From RGIG1902 sp034926865 (lineage in GTDB: Bacteria > Bacillota > Clostridia > Oscillospirales > Butyricicoccaceae): a stretch of DNA of 64,000 nt. A program made the translations under genes and the position numbers. The stretch is taken from contig JAYFQP010000009.1 of assembly GCA_034926865.1 (NCBI GenBank), forward strand, positions 57,919-121,918. The letters are read 5' to 3'. Shown here piece after piece: positions 9,001-15,142 of this stretch. How positions within the stretch are numbered: position 1 is the stretch's first letter; each line of letters opens with the position of its first letter. Below the pieces are notes generated by a model. The model ran no database searches. It was not told the origin of the DNA and saw only the letters and a program-made list of their open reading frames with translations.

Positions 9001-11356
9001 CTATTTTAATATTTTGCGTGCGTTCAAGAACAAGCCTGAAGGTATAGGTTCCGTCAGGGGGTAACATTATATTGCTGAATGTAACCGTTTTGCCGCTTAC
9101 AGAGCCTGTGAATACCTTTGTGCCGTTTGAATCGACAATATAGGCGCCCGAAGCCGCCATATGAGTATTGCCCAAAGTCATCTTTATAGTGGAACCTTCA
9201 TAAAGCCTGCCGCCTGAGGTTCCGCCCTCGGTGATCTGGATGCTCTGGATTATATTATTGTAGTTATTGCTTGTATATTTCGCGACATCGTTTATGTCGG
9301 AATCATTTGCAGTGTATATATTGAGGTAAAAATCCTTGTTGAACGTTCGTCTGGTCAGCGTTACCGTTGTGGATGCGTTGACATCGCTGCTCGAGCAGCA
9401 TGAATCATACTTTGCTACGCCGAGCGCAAAATTGTCAGAACTGTCGCTATAGTCCAAGTTGTTGCTGACAGTAAAAGGATTGTAGGCTGAAAGATATACC
9501 TTTAAACCGCTTTTTCTGAAATTTGGGCTGCAGTTCCAATATCCTGTTGTGGCTCCGCCAGATCTTTTACAGAAGTAGGTATAAGCGTATTCCTCATCGC
9601 CATGCCATGTTCTGTTCCATCCGCTGGCAAACTTTGCCCCGCCGTACACAAGAGCATATATGCTTCTGTAGAGCTTGCCCATATTGGCTACGCTCTTTGT
9701 GGTGGAGTCGCCTCCGTCTGAATTGATGCTCATTGATACAGCGGAGGTTGGCCCCCAGTTGCCGCCGTTAAAAGCTATACGTCCGTATGTCCACAGCTGA
9801 GGATTGAGAAGCCCTCCGTCATCTCCCCAATCGACCGTGCAGGATGAATCGTCGGATAGTGTTCCAAGACCCTCGGAAGAGGTCACCTGCGAGCCTGTAA
9901 TTGTTCCGGAGCTTACATTTGCCCCTGCTCCTTCGGCAACGTTTGAAGATACATCAACAGCATCAACATCATAAAGCGAGCTTGCAAGGTTGAGGTTGCT
10001 TGCCGTATTAGTGTTGAAGAGCCCGACTGTGCATGTGTCGGAAGTGATTGAGGACTTGTCGTCGCCCAGAAGATTGCTCAGGCGAACGGTAAAGGCCTTT
10101 TCATCAAGATTTTCAATTTTGTCATTGATGAGCTCAATTTCTATCGTTTGCTCTGTCTGATCGCCGTAAAAATACAGCTTCCCGGATTTGCCGACATAAT
10201 CTATACCGGCCTTTGCGGAGCCGTCTTCCAAAGCCCAGTCTACACTGAGGGCCTTGGTAGTGCCGCCCGTGCGCTTAACTGTCAGCTTGGCACTTCCTTG
10301 AGATTTGTCAAAGGAAGCGCTTGAAGCATCAAAGCCTACTTGAGAAGGCACGGCGGAATCCCCATCATTATCCTCTGCTCTGAGCATGAGGGTATTGAGC
10401 GACTGCAGAACCTGCCCGCCTATGCAGTCTGTAATCGTAATGGCCGCGTATTTGTCAAGTTCAGCCTCCGTATCATCATTGGCGGAGATAATGATATCTT
10501 TTTTATATTCTCCGTCGGCGAAGCAGACTTCAAAATACCAGCCGGAATATGGCGTATCACCGCTTTTAAGATCAAGCTCGGTGTATGTAGGGTCTGGATT
10601 CAGCTCGATGTCAGCAGGAGCCTCCGGCACTGTCTCGGCCTCCGGCTTTACATAGCTGATGCCCTTATATGAGTCTGTGCAATAGCTTGTCCCGTCAATT
10701 GTGAAAACGCATCTGAAATCATATGTTTCAAGCTCTGTATCACCTACTGGAAGCTCGGCTCCATCGGCAAGCACGACCTTCTGCCAGTCATCCTCGCTGT
10801 TGCTTGAATACCATTGATAATTGTCTATGTTCGAAGCAGTATCGAGTGAAAGAATCGTGCAGGGTTTTCCCTGTCCATCAGTACCCTCTGAGGATTTAAC
10901 GGCGATTTCCGTTTCTTCAGGGTCGGGATCCATGCCCCAGGGCTGATAGTCTGTGATAGGCAGCGGATCCTCTACTTTTATCGTTATATCTTCGGCTGAT
11001 ATGGCTGTCGAATAACTGTAACTGCCGTCTGCGTTTTTAACCACAGCTGGCTGATAGTAGATTATTGCGGATGCCTTGTTTGTTGTTCCGCCAAGGCGGT
11101 AAACGGACAGCACTTGCTGATCGCCCCCCTCAGCGACGACCATTTGGCTGTTGCCTAAGGCAAAAATTCCGTATGGATAATTGTCAACCCATGACTCATC
11201 GACATCCTGTTCTGTTCCGTCATCATTTAAGATAGTGAAACCTGAAGCGGGGTCGCCGGTGATTGCAAGATTGCTGGCCTGGGCTCTGGTGGCCAGCATT
11301 GGCATGATCATAGAAATGACCAGCACGCATGCGATCAAACGTTGGTGCAGCTTCAT
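1..11356 (-). CDS. Giant secreted multidomain surface protein (3' end outside window)
   Basis: The minus frame stays open from the ATG at 11356 to the window edge, at least 3,785 codons; I checked the frame at several points and saw no stop. The start has a good ribosome site (GGGAGGA) and a typical signal peptide (basic n-region, hydrophobic core, cleavage near A-R-A-Q-A, about residue 30). Residues about 340-430 are a Calx-beta domain. A block near residues 1375-1690 is a run of alternating amphipathic beta strands. Regions near 2700-2900 look like CARDB or Ig-like adhesion modules, and helical Ala/Tyr-rich stretches occur near 2090-2120 and 2910-2980. Composition is rich in Tyr, Asp, Ser and Gly with few Cys, as expected for a cell-surface or matrix protein. 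The anchor (SLH, sortase or other) would lie in the missing C-terminus. Role in adhesion or surface-layer architecture is inference. Confidence 0.85.
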   Translation of the reverse strand, partial: MKLHQRLIACVLVISMIMPMLATRAQASNLAITGDPASGFTILNDDGTEQDVDESWVDNYPYGIFALGNSQMVVAEGGDQQVLSVYRLGGTTNKASAIIYYQPAVVKNADGSYSYSTAISAEDITIKVEDPLPITDYQPWGMDPDPEETEIAVKSSEGTDGQGKPCTILSLDTASNIDNYQWYSSNSEDDWQKVVLADGAELPVGDTELETYDFRCVFTIDGTSYCTDSYKGISYVKPEAETVPEAPADIELNPDPTYTELDLKSGDTPYSGWYFEVCFADGEYKKDIIISANDDTEAELDKYAAITITDCIGGQVLQSLNTLMLRAEDNDGDSAVPSQVGFDASSASFDKSQGSAKLTVKRTGGTTKALSVDWALEDGSAKAGIDYVGKSGKLYFYGDQTEQTIEIELINDKIENLDEKAFTVRLSNLLGDDKSSITSDTCTVGLFNTNTASNLNLASSLYDVDAVDVSSNVAEGAGANVSSGTITGSQVTSSEGLGTLSDDSSCTVDWGDDGGLLNPQLWTYGRIAFNGGNWGPTSAVSMSINSDGGDSTTKSVANMGKLYRSIYALVYGGAKFASGWNRTWHGDEEYAYTYFCKRSGGATTGYWNCSPNFRKSGLKVYLSAYNPFTVSNNLDYSDSSDNFALGVAKYDSCCSSSDVNASTTVTLTRRTFNKDFYLNIYTANDSDINDVAKYTSNNYNNIIQSIQITEGGTSGGRLYEGSTIKMTLGNTHMAASGAYIVDSNGTKVFTGSVSGKTVTFSNIMLPPDGTYTFRLVLERTQNIKIDVTTSSEVDPSGQPVGGAASANTAAYNLLLSKNTAGGKVTVGYTPKSGDIYSTSTLAETQVSVQNHLDSTSGVITTDLVANIQYINFNLTEKDVILFNGKSYAGNETIWLETKHLTPKDLTFYFYEENYLTAERPMKATIDSTSVYFDGNGNGKIDGYFDEASGIFVTENGDSFASYLDDGDYEETQFQPVVEGGIVHQYFMRPYYTANPVCLVIPQGSSESERMQVMPNFITDVTNSSAYESLTPEQKQYRTIISGISAIKRESTQQTESIGYTSDNHYKYTEAASVYSYIDMPLGGDKSPSRAVTSSDLGAGITNGEFTKDNVKYMLKDGLAYYYSTSAPSNLGNAVYTWSPNYLGNLLYSFDSPDPIYIANSLAGSRIPITSDLATWYLKTDGSWTKTAPTDTTKSEYSANALGSYTSETRAGQNGCTALNNYLGAFGSNDTFALVINEQSKTTGDILNGLGTLEDTDADAETITRGTVGAFPNSEYLKQNSSNGADTSGDSSGEGSYDEFSADVDSELFSFNSEALSLFSVETDGYEVSFSIGIPVYSKDNGGGTGSSSNTFDDTKETAGKVKDFIKAIKDPKSTKKDAFKKLAGEDLDANKLKSKSIEFTVEVSLAITLKYNPLDNKYMFSEAALAVSVGIEVRLQYRFTPVPILYVYAQFNAEVSVSTGLGQKREAVIGDVILQNKEVKLYESPAAGQNRQYYFTSSQKAFNITFSGKLYMECYEFADSNGNSKYDAGESLGDTLSGFSAGYISSDGKDETEIVLKGQDEFALDRPVVVVLTVMDDGKSDNNAQVSITAVELISGVKQDLFWSGFHFEIEGSIELGIGIGIEIAKAEIYAKASLGIAFTLGAYDGDGKYSAASFDEFTLAAGIGFRVVFLFFNYEMDLIEYHLKYDGEDDKWTHGWSALGGTFGGDSDLGTQDYVSDGKVHVYITPPSQLRAQAYGNNVTYQDGDADDLAYTSKTDDFQVSGYGSSVNAFKLLDNVATGYNYQIVTVGDNNYVVYTGTRDGDDVAAVDNTQLMLSKLLQNDDTYGFVNPIAGNSTSAQKAVSVDNDDAGDLDFHAWAEGNNIHVIWVSYSDATDTVAMPTGDPYSYGGTDISKDNYSTISKPQGGIYDSAAGTFTESGDKFIINGQTMSVTNYSSLTMAAVASSTEPIESDYYTTAVTAGWNNELDGETMYYFPSSYSTLAEAQQAFTDDNTKYQHDHDVYEAYLSAKESYDKWISYYKWYYFFSMNDIQNQITASSRNTVVRHAVFNTADTATTGFSAIDQVSDPLTDTYYFMPVSAGNAAAYAQSVPYSEEDLEAQLQQYKDYLDDVITSEGSDGSSMSQSYIDATKTYRMNYQQSMLSVYGGNSRLTITAPDGTAYANGVMYVSKHQENGYGEAQNQTNEILTNISMTKVDQAYYVSYVTQQNTFEQSGGEYTDMGSISRLYLRSFTIAANDDVTPGAPAEKIVWGDPYLLRTVVNYEQDSTNDGVYDTSLVKKTSYTDPYLSNINFLTGKLGDKLVGTSEDFEPFGTAEEAFLLFEMNGNTYVIDQDSLVSITDPAQKTGTIYPFFTYQQLYKDALDENSTENLSSGKNEVIIGTDGDQNVAAIYTGSVPNSVNNAIYIAYWDPENGAWSDGVMLAMNYMDVYEKATAEEWDSDTTEAAYFDESLGGGMTQFSFSNLQIALGRSQADSGGVDGLSTMDGGPVTQSADSASSAYSGVLSALGLPTDSGALESLGESYSQAEIYALSEQAELLGADTGSGTASSSELLILTQGSKLELQKYEPSKEGEDPVIAPKRDSNGIMAPANVGIYAISYGKGNQQVGSASVRFAYNEFSVGSQLHANVSFKNVGDAAIRGSVANPSKVQLRLYDLDGSHDMVMAQWNITQNIGAGQTVSLSTTDSPCSPLATSLGTGDYFYITVTEDKDYIGDSAYSYDSSSDDHITYTFDIADKPEMGIENFSAAVKGVENDGDAAVSLSFDVTNRGSKKAEEAYVQLAYVSGYDADGNEIYAPLDLSDSQIYVSQQKLITDSLDTLGTDDLAKGIIYLGTDPAFYTDDYYISADKYNAILSKYYSLSEVSGWESGTYQGVTYWYNKLYHISAYAAYTEGQAAVKGWSFDSASGYYYNNSYATYLAAKAAADTARRAEYIITKAMYEALSADSQSAWIACTDNTGYYVPAGYGGSYAAAEAAYNAALADNSQDIISNYCRSVKGTVNVSPDCFNGKLTGSLDIRVKVFSKTSNASYDASTGLYSSEHSDEYYNTNNQVTGQIEQASFVSASPRITLALGSTHRLPVSVRTTTGEAPSISVVEVEDGAGELSTLYYLPDTDTDNVVSTSTGSIVIVGNKLGSGVIHVIDSITNTTYPITYTVAEAGDGTNIYNDDTQFTFYNANGSTYDEGKTGQSWKFQSLSSWTDALAVPYLGNLAIGESGSSFTFETKASTISFNMIGSATITSSKFPGTFTVSNDGQTAPPETAKIDFGNDTSVSHIVTVTVTGGTAYFDTLKLEYSSGYTPPSDDLSAPGIYWSRSFPTQSSVQDGQSLDFTVYAVDDSGLQSLMFNGSSIPDAQISKLSDSVWSYNFTVTNNTSFNASATDTNGNTTSRPLTVDWFTASPAAPEYGLKPALTASAYKVFADSSPDQDLFENGVIVVMTPEDKNTGNKIMLKAATDNGAILSYYCYDKNTASFVKMESAEITRNGYYMVKADSNNSFGTWSSMIFAVDCFEDMPEIEVTKTAFSIPNRYDLDWVTSKSAESTAKLKSITANGLSLSSAMGSQATTYSGKTTVYYGGTYTFRVTDTKDIYNIKSVELKVPVDISRSGIFTVQNPWTQPNQATTHGGFISVNADKITGGEYTSTSAQSASSLGDYHGSYEAVILKESEYEGNPLPGDIALQDGADSWLTSLSWSALAYDGTIKWPDLKAAENGEGKYIVIIRDSLNPTDYSTMAVQEITLTDNAVDYVSLSSRLASSHSSADGEVYISADKGLTGTYEFAVLPLEVDTQNSTDK

Positions 11357-11407
11357 TTAGAAATCCTCCCTTTTCTTTTTAAGAAAACTCAAAATATTAG
11401 CAGGGGC

Positions 11408-11421
11408 AAGCCGAAGGGCTT
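11408..11421 (-). promoter_or_regulatory. Small hairpin in the leader of the giant surface gene
   Basis: AAGCC and GGCTT flank a four-base loop in the roughly 90-nt leader between the promoter and the giant gene. There is no U-tract, so it is not a classical terminator. It could affect RNA stability or translation; I recognise no known riboswitch here. Confidence 0.35.
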
Positions 11422-11453
11422 TAAGGAAAAATAAGGTTTTTTTGTTCAGCTTA

Positions 11454-11482
11454 ATTCTATTGCTATCGAGGCATCAGGTCAA
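11454..11482 (-). promoter_or_regulatory. Sigma-A-type promoter of the giant surface gene
   Basis: On the minus strand TTGACC (11477-11482) and TAGAAT (11454-11459) are separated by exactly 17 bases, about 95 bases upstream of the start codon. The rest of 11483-11638 is AT-rich with no gene visible. Confidence 0.6.
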
Positions 11483-11638
11483 GCTATAATCCCTCCTTTA
11501 TGAATAAATTTTGTCGGTTTTGTAAATTTTAAGCTAAAATATATATTGAGTATAAGATAGGATAAAGAAGAAAATATGCTGTTTTTAGGTGTTATTTCAT
11601 GAAACTCAATTAATTTGACAATGGCTATTGGCATTAAC

Positions 11639-11878
11639 TTAAGGTTCGTCAGTTAGCATACAAATGATCTCATCTAGGCTTAGGTTGGCGCCATTGGACC
11701 AATAAACACGCGTTCCGTCCGTTTTTGGAAGAGACAGCTCTTTGATTTCCGCAAACAAAGGATCACTGAGCTTTGAGGATAACTCCAGTATTAGAATCGC
11801 TCCGTTTTCAAGTTCCACGAGAATTTTATCAGGGTCATTATCGTATGCATCCGTACTGATGATTTTCGGCCTGCTCAT
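11639..11878 (-). CDS. DUF2442-like small protein, second copy
   Basis: A 79-residue protein starting at the ATG at 11878, eight bases after a GGAGGG site; this start is chosen over an upstream in-frame ATG inside the preceding gene. Its ATG overlaps the preceding stop (ATGA), so the two are probably translationally coupled. The layout matches the DUF2442 fold: a short N-terminal strand, V-E-L-E-N-G-A, a leucine-rich middle, then a C-terminal R-V-Y-W-S-N-G-A-N-L-S-L-D-E-I stretch resembling the family's W-x-(N/D)-G-x-D-L-S-x-x-E-L motif. It is a diverged paralogue of its upstream neighbour. Function is unknown; DUF2442 proteins are often encoded beside DUF4160 partners, and none is present here. 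Confidence 0.65.
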   Translation of the reverse strand: MSRPKIISTDAYDNDPDKILVELENGAILILELSSKLSDPLFAEIKELSLPKTDGTRVYWSNGANLSLDEIICMLTDEP

Positions 11879-12132
11879 CCGCCATCCCTCCGTATCATTT
11901 GTAAGATTTCTGTTTCTGACAAGCTTGGGCCATTTTGCCAATAGATGTGTTCTCCGTCGGTATGGGGCGAAAACAGCCTCCCGTCTGAAAATATCTCAGC
12001 AAATTCGGGGTCGATCGATTTATCTTTTAACGGGAGTATAACAGTCTGTCCATTTATAAAGTGGATGTCCAGAAATACGTCATATACGCCTTCTGCGGCG
12101 CAGCTGACGCTGACCATCTGGATTTTTGCCAT
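11875..12132 (-). CDS. DUF2442-like small protein, first copy
   Basis: An 85-residue protein. The start at 12132 follows a near-perfect AAGGAGGTG site, which makes a longer in-frame start unlikely. A strand-rich N-terminus carries F-I-N-G-Q-T-V, followed by P-L-K-D-K, F-A-E-I-F, and a C-terminal H-I-Y-W-Q-N-G-P-S-L-S-E-T-E-I that closely parallels the downstream paralogue. The pair forms a two-gene operon just upstream of the giant surface gene, but that gene has its own promoter, so a functional link is not shown. Confidence 0.65.
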   Translation of the reverse strand: MAKIQMVSVSCAAEGVYDVFLDIHFINGQTVILPLKDKSIDPEFAEIFSDGRLFSPHTDGEHIYWQNGPSLSETEILQMIRRDGG

Positions 12133-12253
12133 TTTGCTCACCTCCTTACTTTCTCGGTAATTTCCTATGAAAAAATTGTACATGAAAATTTAACTGAAAA
12201 CGAAAATCAAGGAAATTTGATTGTTTTTGCTTTTGTATTATTTAAAGCCCAGA

Positions 12254-12281
12254 TTGCGCCAGCCTTAAAATGTGATATAAT
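12254..12281 (+). promoter_or_regulatory. Candidate promoter of the orphan response regulator
   Basis: TTGCGC (12254-12259) and a consensus TATAAT (12276-12281) are separated by 16 bases, about 75 bases upstream of the start at 12357. Confidence 0.5.
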
Positions 12282-12356
12282 TGGTAAAACAAACGCTTTG
12301 TACGCCTGAGGCCGCGCACGGCTTTATAGACCATATATAATAGAGAGGTGAGCGAA

Positions 12357-13052
12357 ATGAGAGAAAGGCAGCCCAGAATTCTTGTCGTTGAGGATGAGGA
12401 AGGTATTCTGCAGGTCAACATCAGGCATCTGAAGGGGCAAGGGTATGAGGTCTTTGCAGCCCGCACCATTGAGGAAGCCAGAGAGACTATGCGAAGGCAG
12501 CGGCCCGATCTGATTTTGCTGGATGTAATGCTTCCGGATGGCTCTGGCTACGATTTTTGCCAGGAGCTTAGAAAAATCACCACTGCGCCAATAATATATC
12601 TTACAAGCCTTGGCGAAAGCGAGCATATAGTACAGGGGCTGACCGGAGGAGGCGATGATTATATAACAAAGCCATGTGACCTTGAGGTTTTGTCTGCCAG
12701 AGTTATGGCACAGCTTCGCAGGGCCGGCCTTTCAGGCGCCGGACGGATAGAAATGCCGCCGTTATCCATAAACCTTCAAAATGGAATGGCTGTGCTTGAG
12801 GGCAGGCCGGTATCCCTTACACAGAAGGAGCTTCAGCTTCTGGCTTATCTGGTGAGCCATGCGGGGAGAGAGTGCCCGGCAGCCGATTTGTATGAGGCTG
12901 TATGGGGCGTACCAAGCAACAATTCAACCCATACGGTGACAGCGCATATTTCCAGCCTGCGCACCAAGCTGGGGCTGGATATGGAAAGCCCGTTTGAAAT
13001 TCGCTCCACCGGCGGGAAAAGCTATATTTTCCTGAAGGTTATATACGAATAG
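12357..13052 (+). CDS. OmpR/PhoB-family response regulator, orphan
   Basis: A 231-residue DNA-binding response regulator. The ATG at 12357 lies six bases after AGAGAGGTG; a GTG at 12348 falls inside that site and is rejected. The receiver domain (about 1-120) has the acidic pair in V-V-E-D-E-E, the phosphoacceptor Asp56 in L-L-D-V-M-L-P-D-G, the switch Thr in L-T-S-L, and Lys in T-K-P-C. The C-terminal winged helix (about 135-231) has V-S-L-T-Q-K-E-L-Q-L-L and a V-T-A-H-I-S-S-L-R-T-K-L recognition helix. No histidine kinase gene is adjacent; neighbours are the DUF2442 pair upstream and a convergent hydrolase cluster. The usual Pro after T-K is followed by Cys instead of Phe, a mild deviation. 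Confidence 0.9.
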   Translation: MRERQPRILVVEDEEGILQVNIRHLKGQGYEVFAARTIEEARETMRRQRPDLILLDVMLPDGSGYDFCQELRKITTAPIIYLTSLGESEHIVQGLTGGGDDYITKPCDLEVLSARVMAQLRRAGLSGAGRIEMPPLSINLQNGMAVLEGRPVSLTQKELQLLAYLVSHAGRECPAADLYEAVWGVPSNNSTHTVTAHISSLRTKLGLDMESPFEIRSTGGKSYIFLKVIYE

Positions 13053-13110
13053 GCATGGTAAAATGAAAGCAGCTTTGTGATAATGGTTATCAAGTATATA
13101 TAGATAAAAA

Positions 13111-13149
13111 ATTGATAAGGCAGGCAGCTTACGCTGCCTGCCTTATCAA
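13111..13149 (-). terminator. Strong intrinsic terminator (17-bp perfect stem)
   Basis: TTGATAAGGCAGGCAGC and its exact complement flank a TTAC loop. On the minus strand the stem runs into six U residues, so it best ends transcription from the small gene at 13463; on the plus strand it may also stop read-through from the response regulator. Confidence 0.8.
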
Positions 13150-13232
13150 ATATGAGGGTTCATAATTAAACTCAGCAATACAAAAAGAAAAAGCGTTCGG
13201 CATTTTTGCTTGGAATAATAATCATAGAAACT

Positions 13233-13256
13233 CAGGCATAGCAGCCGCTATGCCTG
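13233..13256 (-). repeat. Hairpin covering the stop codon of the small minus-strand gene
   Basis: CAGGCATAGC pairs exactly with GCTATGCCTG around a four-base loop. The stop codon of the 13248-13463 gene lies inside the stem. There is no good U-tract on either strand. Confidence 0.5.
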
Positions 13257-13463
13257 TTTAAGGCTATCAATTACATTATTTAGCTGCCACTGGGGAACTC
13301 TTCCGCGGGCATGGGAAACAATTTTGTTAAGCGTCATGCTATATCCCATGCGCATCATCATCCTATTGTTCATGATGCCGGGGAAAGCATCGTTAAGTAT
13401 ATTTGCGGCATTTGGATTGCGCAGGACCTCACCTAAGGTTATATTCCCGTTTTTCAGATCCAT
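13248..13463 (-). CDS. Small conserved protein with NPxA...LPG-like repeat motif
   Basis: A 71-residue soluble protein with a clear AAGGAGTG ribosome site. It reads L-G-E-V-L-R-N-P-N-A-A-N-I-L-N, then F-P-G-I-M, a methionine-rich patch (N-N-R-M-M-M-R-M-G), then M-T-L-N-K-I-V. This pattern resembles a short helical module I recall from small clostridial proteins and from the tails of some glycoside hydrolases and esterases, but I cannot name the family with certainty. It follows the beta-lactamase-fold hydrolase by 79 bases on the same strand and probably shares its transcript, so a role with that enzyme is possible. Confidence 0.6.
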   Translation of the reverse strand: MDLKNGNITLGEVLRNPNAANILNDAFPGIMNNRMMMRMGYSMTLNKIVSHARGRVPQWQLNNVIDSLKQA

Positions 13464-13542
13464 ATAATCACTCCTTCATTCCATAATATGCCTGAAGGAG
13501 CAATTTGTTAGAAAAATCGCCAAAACAAATAAAGAACAGGAG

Positions 13543-14949
13543 TTACTTTGCCGCTTTCGGGACGATCCTGCTGCCTTGACGCATGGCATATACGCCCCTC
13601 GTCTCATCACGAAGCACTTCAAAGCTGACATCTGCGAACTTCTGGCGCAAAACGGCATAGCGGCGGCTTAAGACGATAAGGGGATAAGTGCTGCCGTCGG
13701 CGGTAACCTGCGGCTTGCCGTCATCACCGGCCTCGATGGAAAAATGAGCGCCCTCTTCCGCGCGGTATTCTCCGCATATCTGTGAGAGATAGTCCGCATC
13801 CCATACACATTCGGCGTATTCTGGCAGGCTTATTGAAGGATCTTTTCCAAGCCAGAGGCGCAGAAGGGAGTCAGCCAGAGCAGCCACCGAGACCCCGCTT
13901 GTGTTGCAGAGTATTACAACGCCTGCTTCCGCCTCGTACGACCATGCCATATGAGATGATACCCCGGGAAGACTGCCGCCGTGACGAATCACAGTGTAAT
14001 TTCCCATGGGATTGATCATGAGACCAAAGCCGTAATATGTATTGAAGCCGTCAGCCTGACGCGGCTTTACCATTTCCCTTATGCTTGCCACATTTGCTGT
14101 GCTTCTGCCGCTTGTGCCCAAACCTTCGTTAATGTACATTGCAACATATTTCGCCATATCCGAGAGGGTTGATTTCATAGCCCCTCCGCCATTCAAAACA
14201 AAGGCATTGTCAAGATTGTCAGTTATGACGCGTTTTCGGTTATCCAGCTTATATATCACTTCGGAGTTGGGATCTTTTTGCGGGGCTACAAAGTCACAGT
14301 AACTGCGGGTCATGCCAAGAGGCTTTAAAATATGCTTTTCCACATAGTCAGCAAAGGAAGGCTCGCCGGATACCGACATGACTATATGTGAAAGCAGCCC
14401 GAAGCCATCGTTGCAGTAGCTCATGCATTTCCCCGGAGGAGCGATAAGGTCAGTCAGCTCATCAAGGCGTTTTGCTACAAGCTCTGTGCCTTTTGCTTCG
14501 ATCTCTGAGTTATATGAAAAATCTCCGTCCTTTTCCTGAGTAAGGCCAAGAGAATTGGCAACATCTGTCATAAGGATGCGCTTCTGTGGATAAAAGCCGC
14601 CGCTGTGGCAAAGCAGGTGCCATATAAGCACAGGGTCTCCCTGATTCTTATTTGTAAACTCTGGTATATAAAGACTTATGGGATCATAGAGCTTAAGCTT
14701 GCCCTGCTCCTCAAGCTGCATAACAGCCAAAGCTGTGAAGGACTTTGATATTGAAGCAAGCCCGAATATTGTGTCTTTGTCTATCGGCAGCATGTTTTCG
14801 GCATCGCGAAAACCGTAATACCGCTCAAAGGCGATGCGGCCGTTTTTGTCGACAACAGCCGCGGCAAGCCCGGCTGCGCTTCCTGCTTCCATAACGCTGT
14901 TTACAAGCGAGTCGAATTTGGATAAGGCTTCCTTAGTAATTTTATTCAT
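13543..14949 (-). CDS. Beta-lactamase-fold serine hydrolase (class C / esterase-like)
   Basis: A 468-residue serine hydrolase of the beta-lactamase / penicillin-binding-protein-like superfamily. The catalytic S-x-x-K is S66-I-S-K69, the second motif is Y178-C-N180, and the third is H323-G-G, in the order and spacing of class C enzymes and related esterases or peptidases. After the catalytic domain (about 10-360) comes a beta-rich C-terminal module of about 100 residues. There is no signal peptide, so it is probably cytoplasmic and more likely an esterase or D-amino peptidase than a drug-resistance enzyme. A GGGAGA site precedes the ATG. The substrate cannot be told from sequence. Confidence 0.85.
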   Translation of the reverse strand: MNKITKEALSKFDSLVNSVMEAGSAAGLAAAVVDKNGRIAFERYYGFRDAENMLPIDKDTIFGLASISKSFTALAVMQLEEQGKLKLYDPISLYIPEFTNKNQGDPVLIWHLLCHSGGFYPQKRILMTDVANSLGLTQEKDGDFSYNSEIEAKGTELVAKRLDELTDLIAPPGKCMSYCNDGFGLLSHIVMSVSGEPSFADYVEKHILKPLGMTRSYCDFVAPQKDPNSEVIYKLDNRKRVITDNLDNAFVLNGGGAMKSTLSDMAKYVAMYINEGLGTSGRSTANVASIREMVKPRQADGFNTYYGFGLMINPMGNYTVIRHGGSLPGVSSHMAWSYEAEAGVVILCNTSGVSVAALADSLLRLWLGKDPSISLPEYAECVWDADYLSQICGEYRAEEGAHFSIEAGDDGKPQVTADGSTYPLIVLSRRYAVLRQKFADVSFEVLRDETRGVYAMRQGSRIVPKAAK

Positions 14950-15039
14950 AGAGTATCTCCCTTACAAACAATTTTATATTCTAAATGTAGTTTATCACGG
15001 TTACCATGCCTTCGCAATAAGTATGACAGCTTCGAAATT

Positions 15040-15066
15040 AAAAAGGGATGCACAGCATCCCTTTTT
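15040..15066 (-). terminator. Intrinsic terminator after the glycosyltransferase gene
   Basis: AAAAAGGGATGC and GCATCCCTTTTT flank an ACA loop. The A and T tracts on both sides make it bidirectional; it lies 77 bases after the stop of the 15143-16351 gene. Confidence 0.85.
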
Positions 15067-15142
15067 CGGAAGAAATTTACAAGTAACCAAGCTGATTGAG
15101 AACATTTTCCATAAACATACAGTCTAAATTAAAGCGTATTTG

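Noticed and set aside
666..10672. Many plus-strand frames of 60-144 codons
   Set aside because: All lie opposite the giant minus-strand gene, lack ribosome sites and read as low-complexity antisense translations.
11400..11482. Cyclic-di-GMP riboswitch in the giant gene leader
   Set aside because: The hairpin lacks the GEMM core sequences and tetraloop-receptor; only a simple stem is present.
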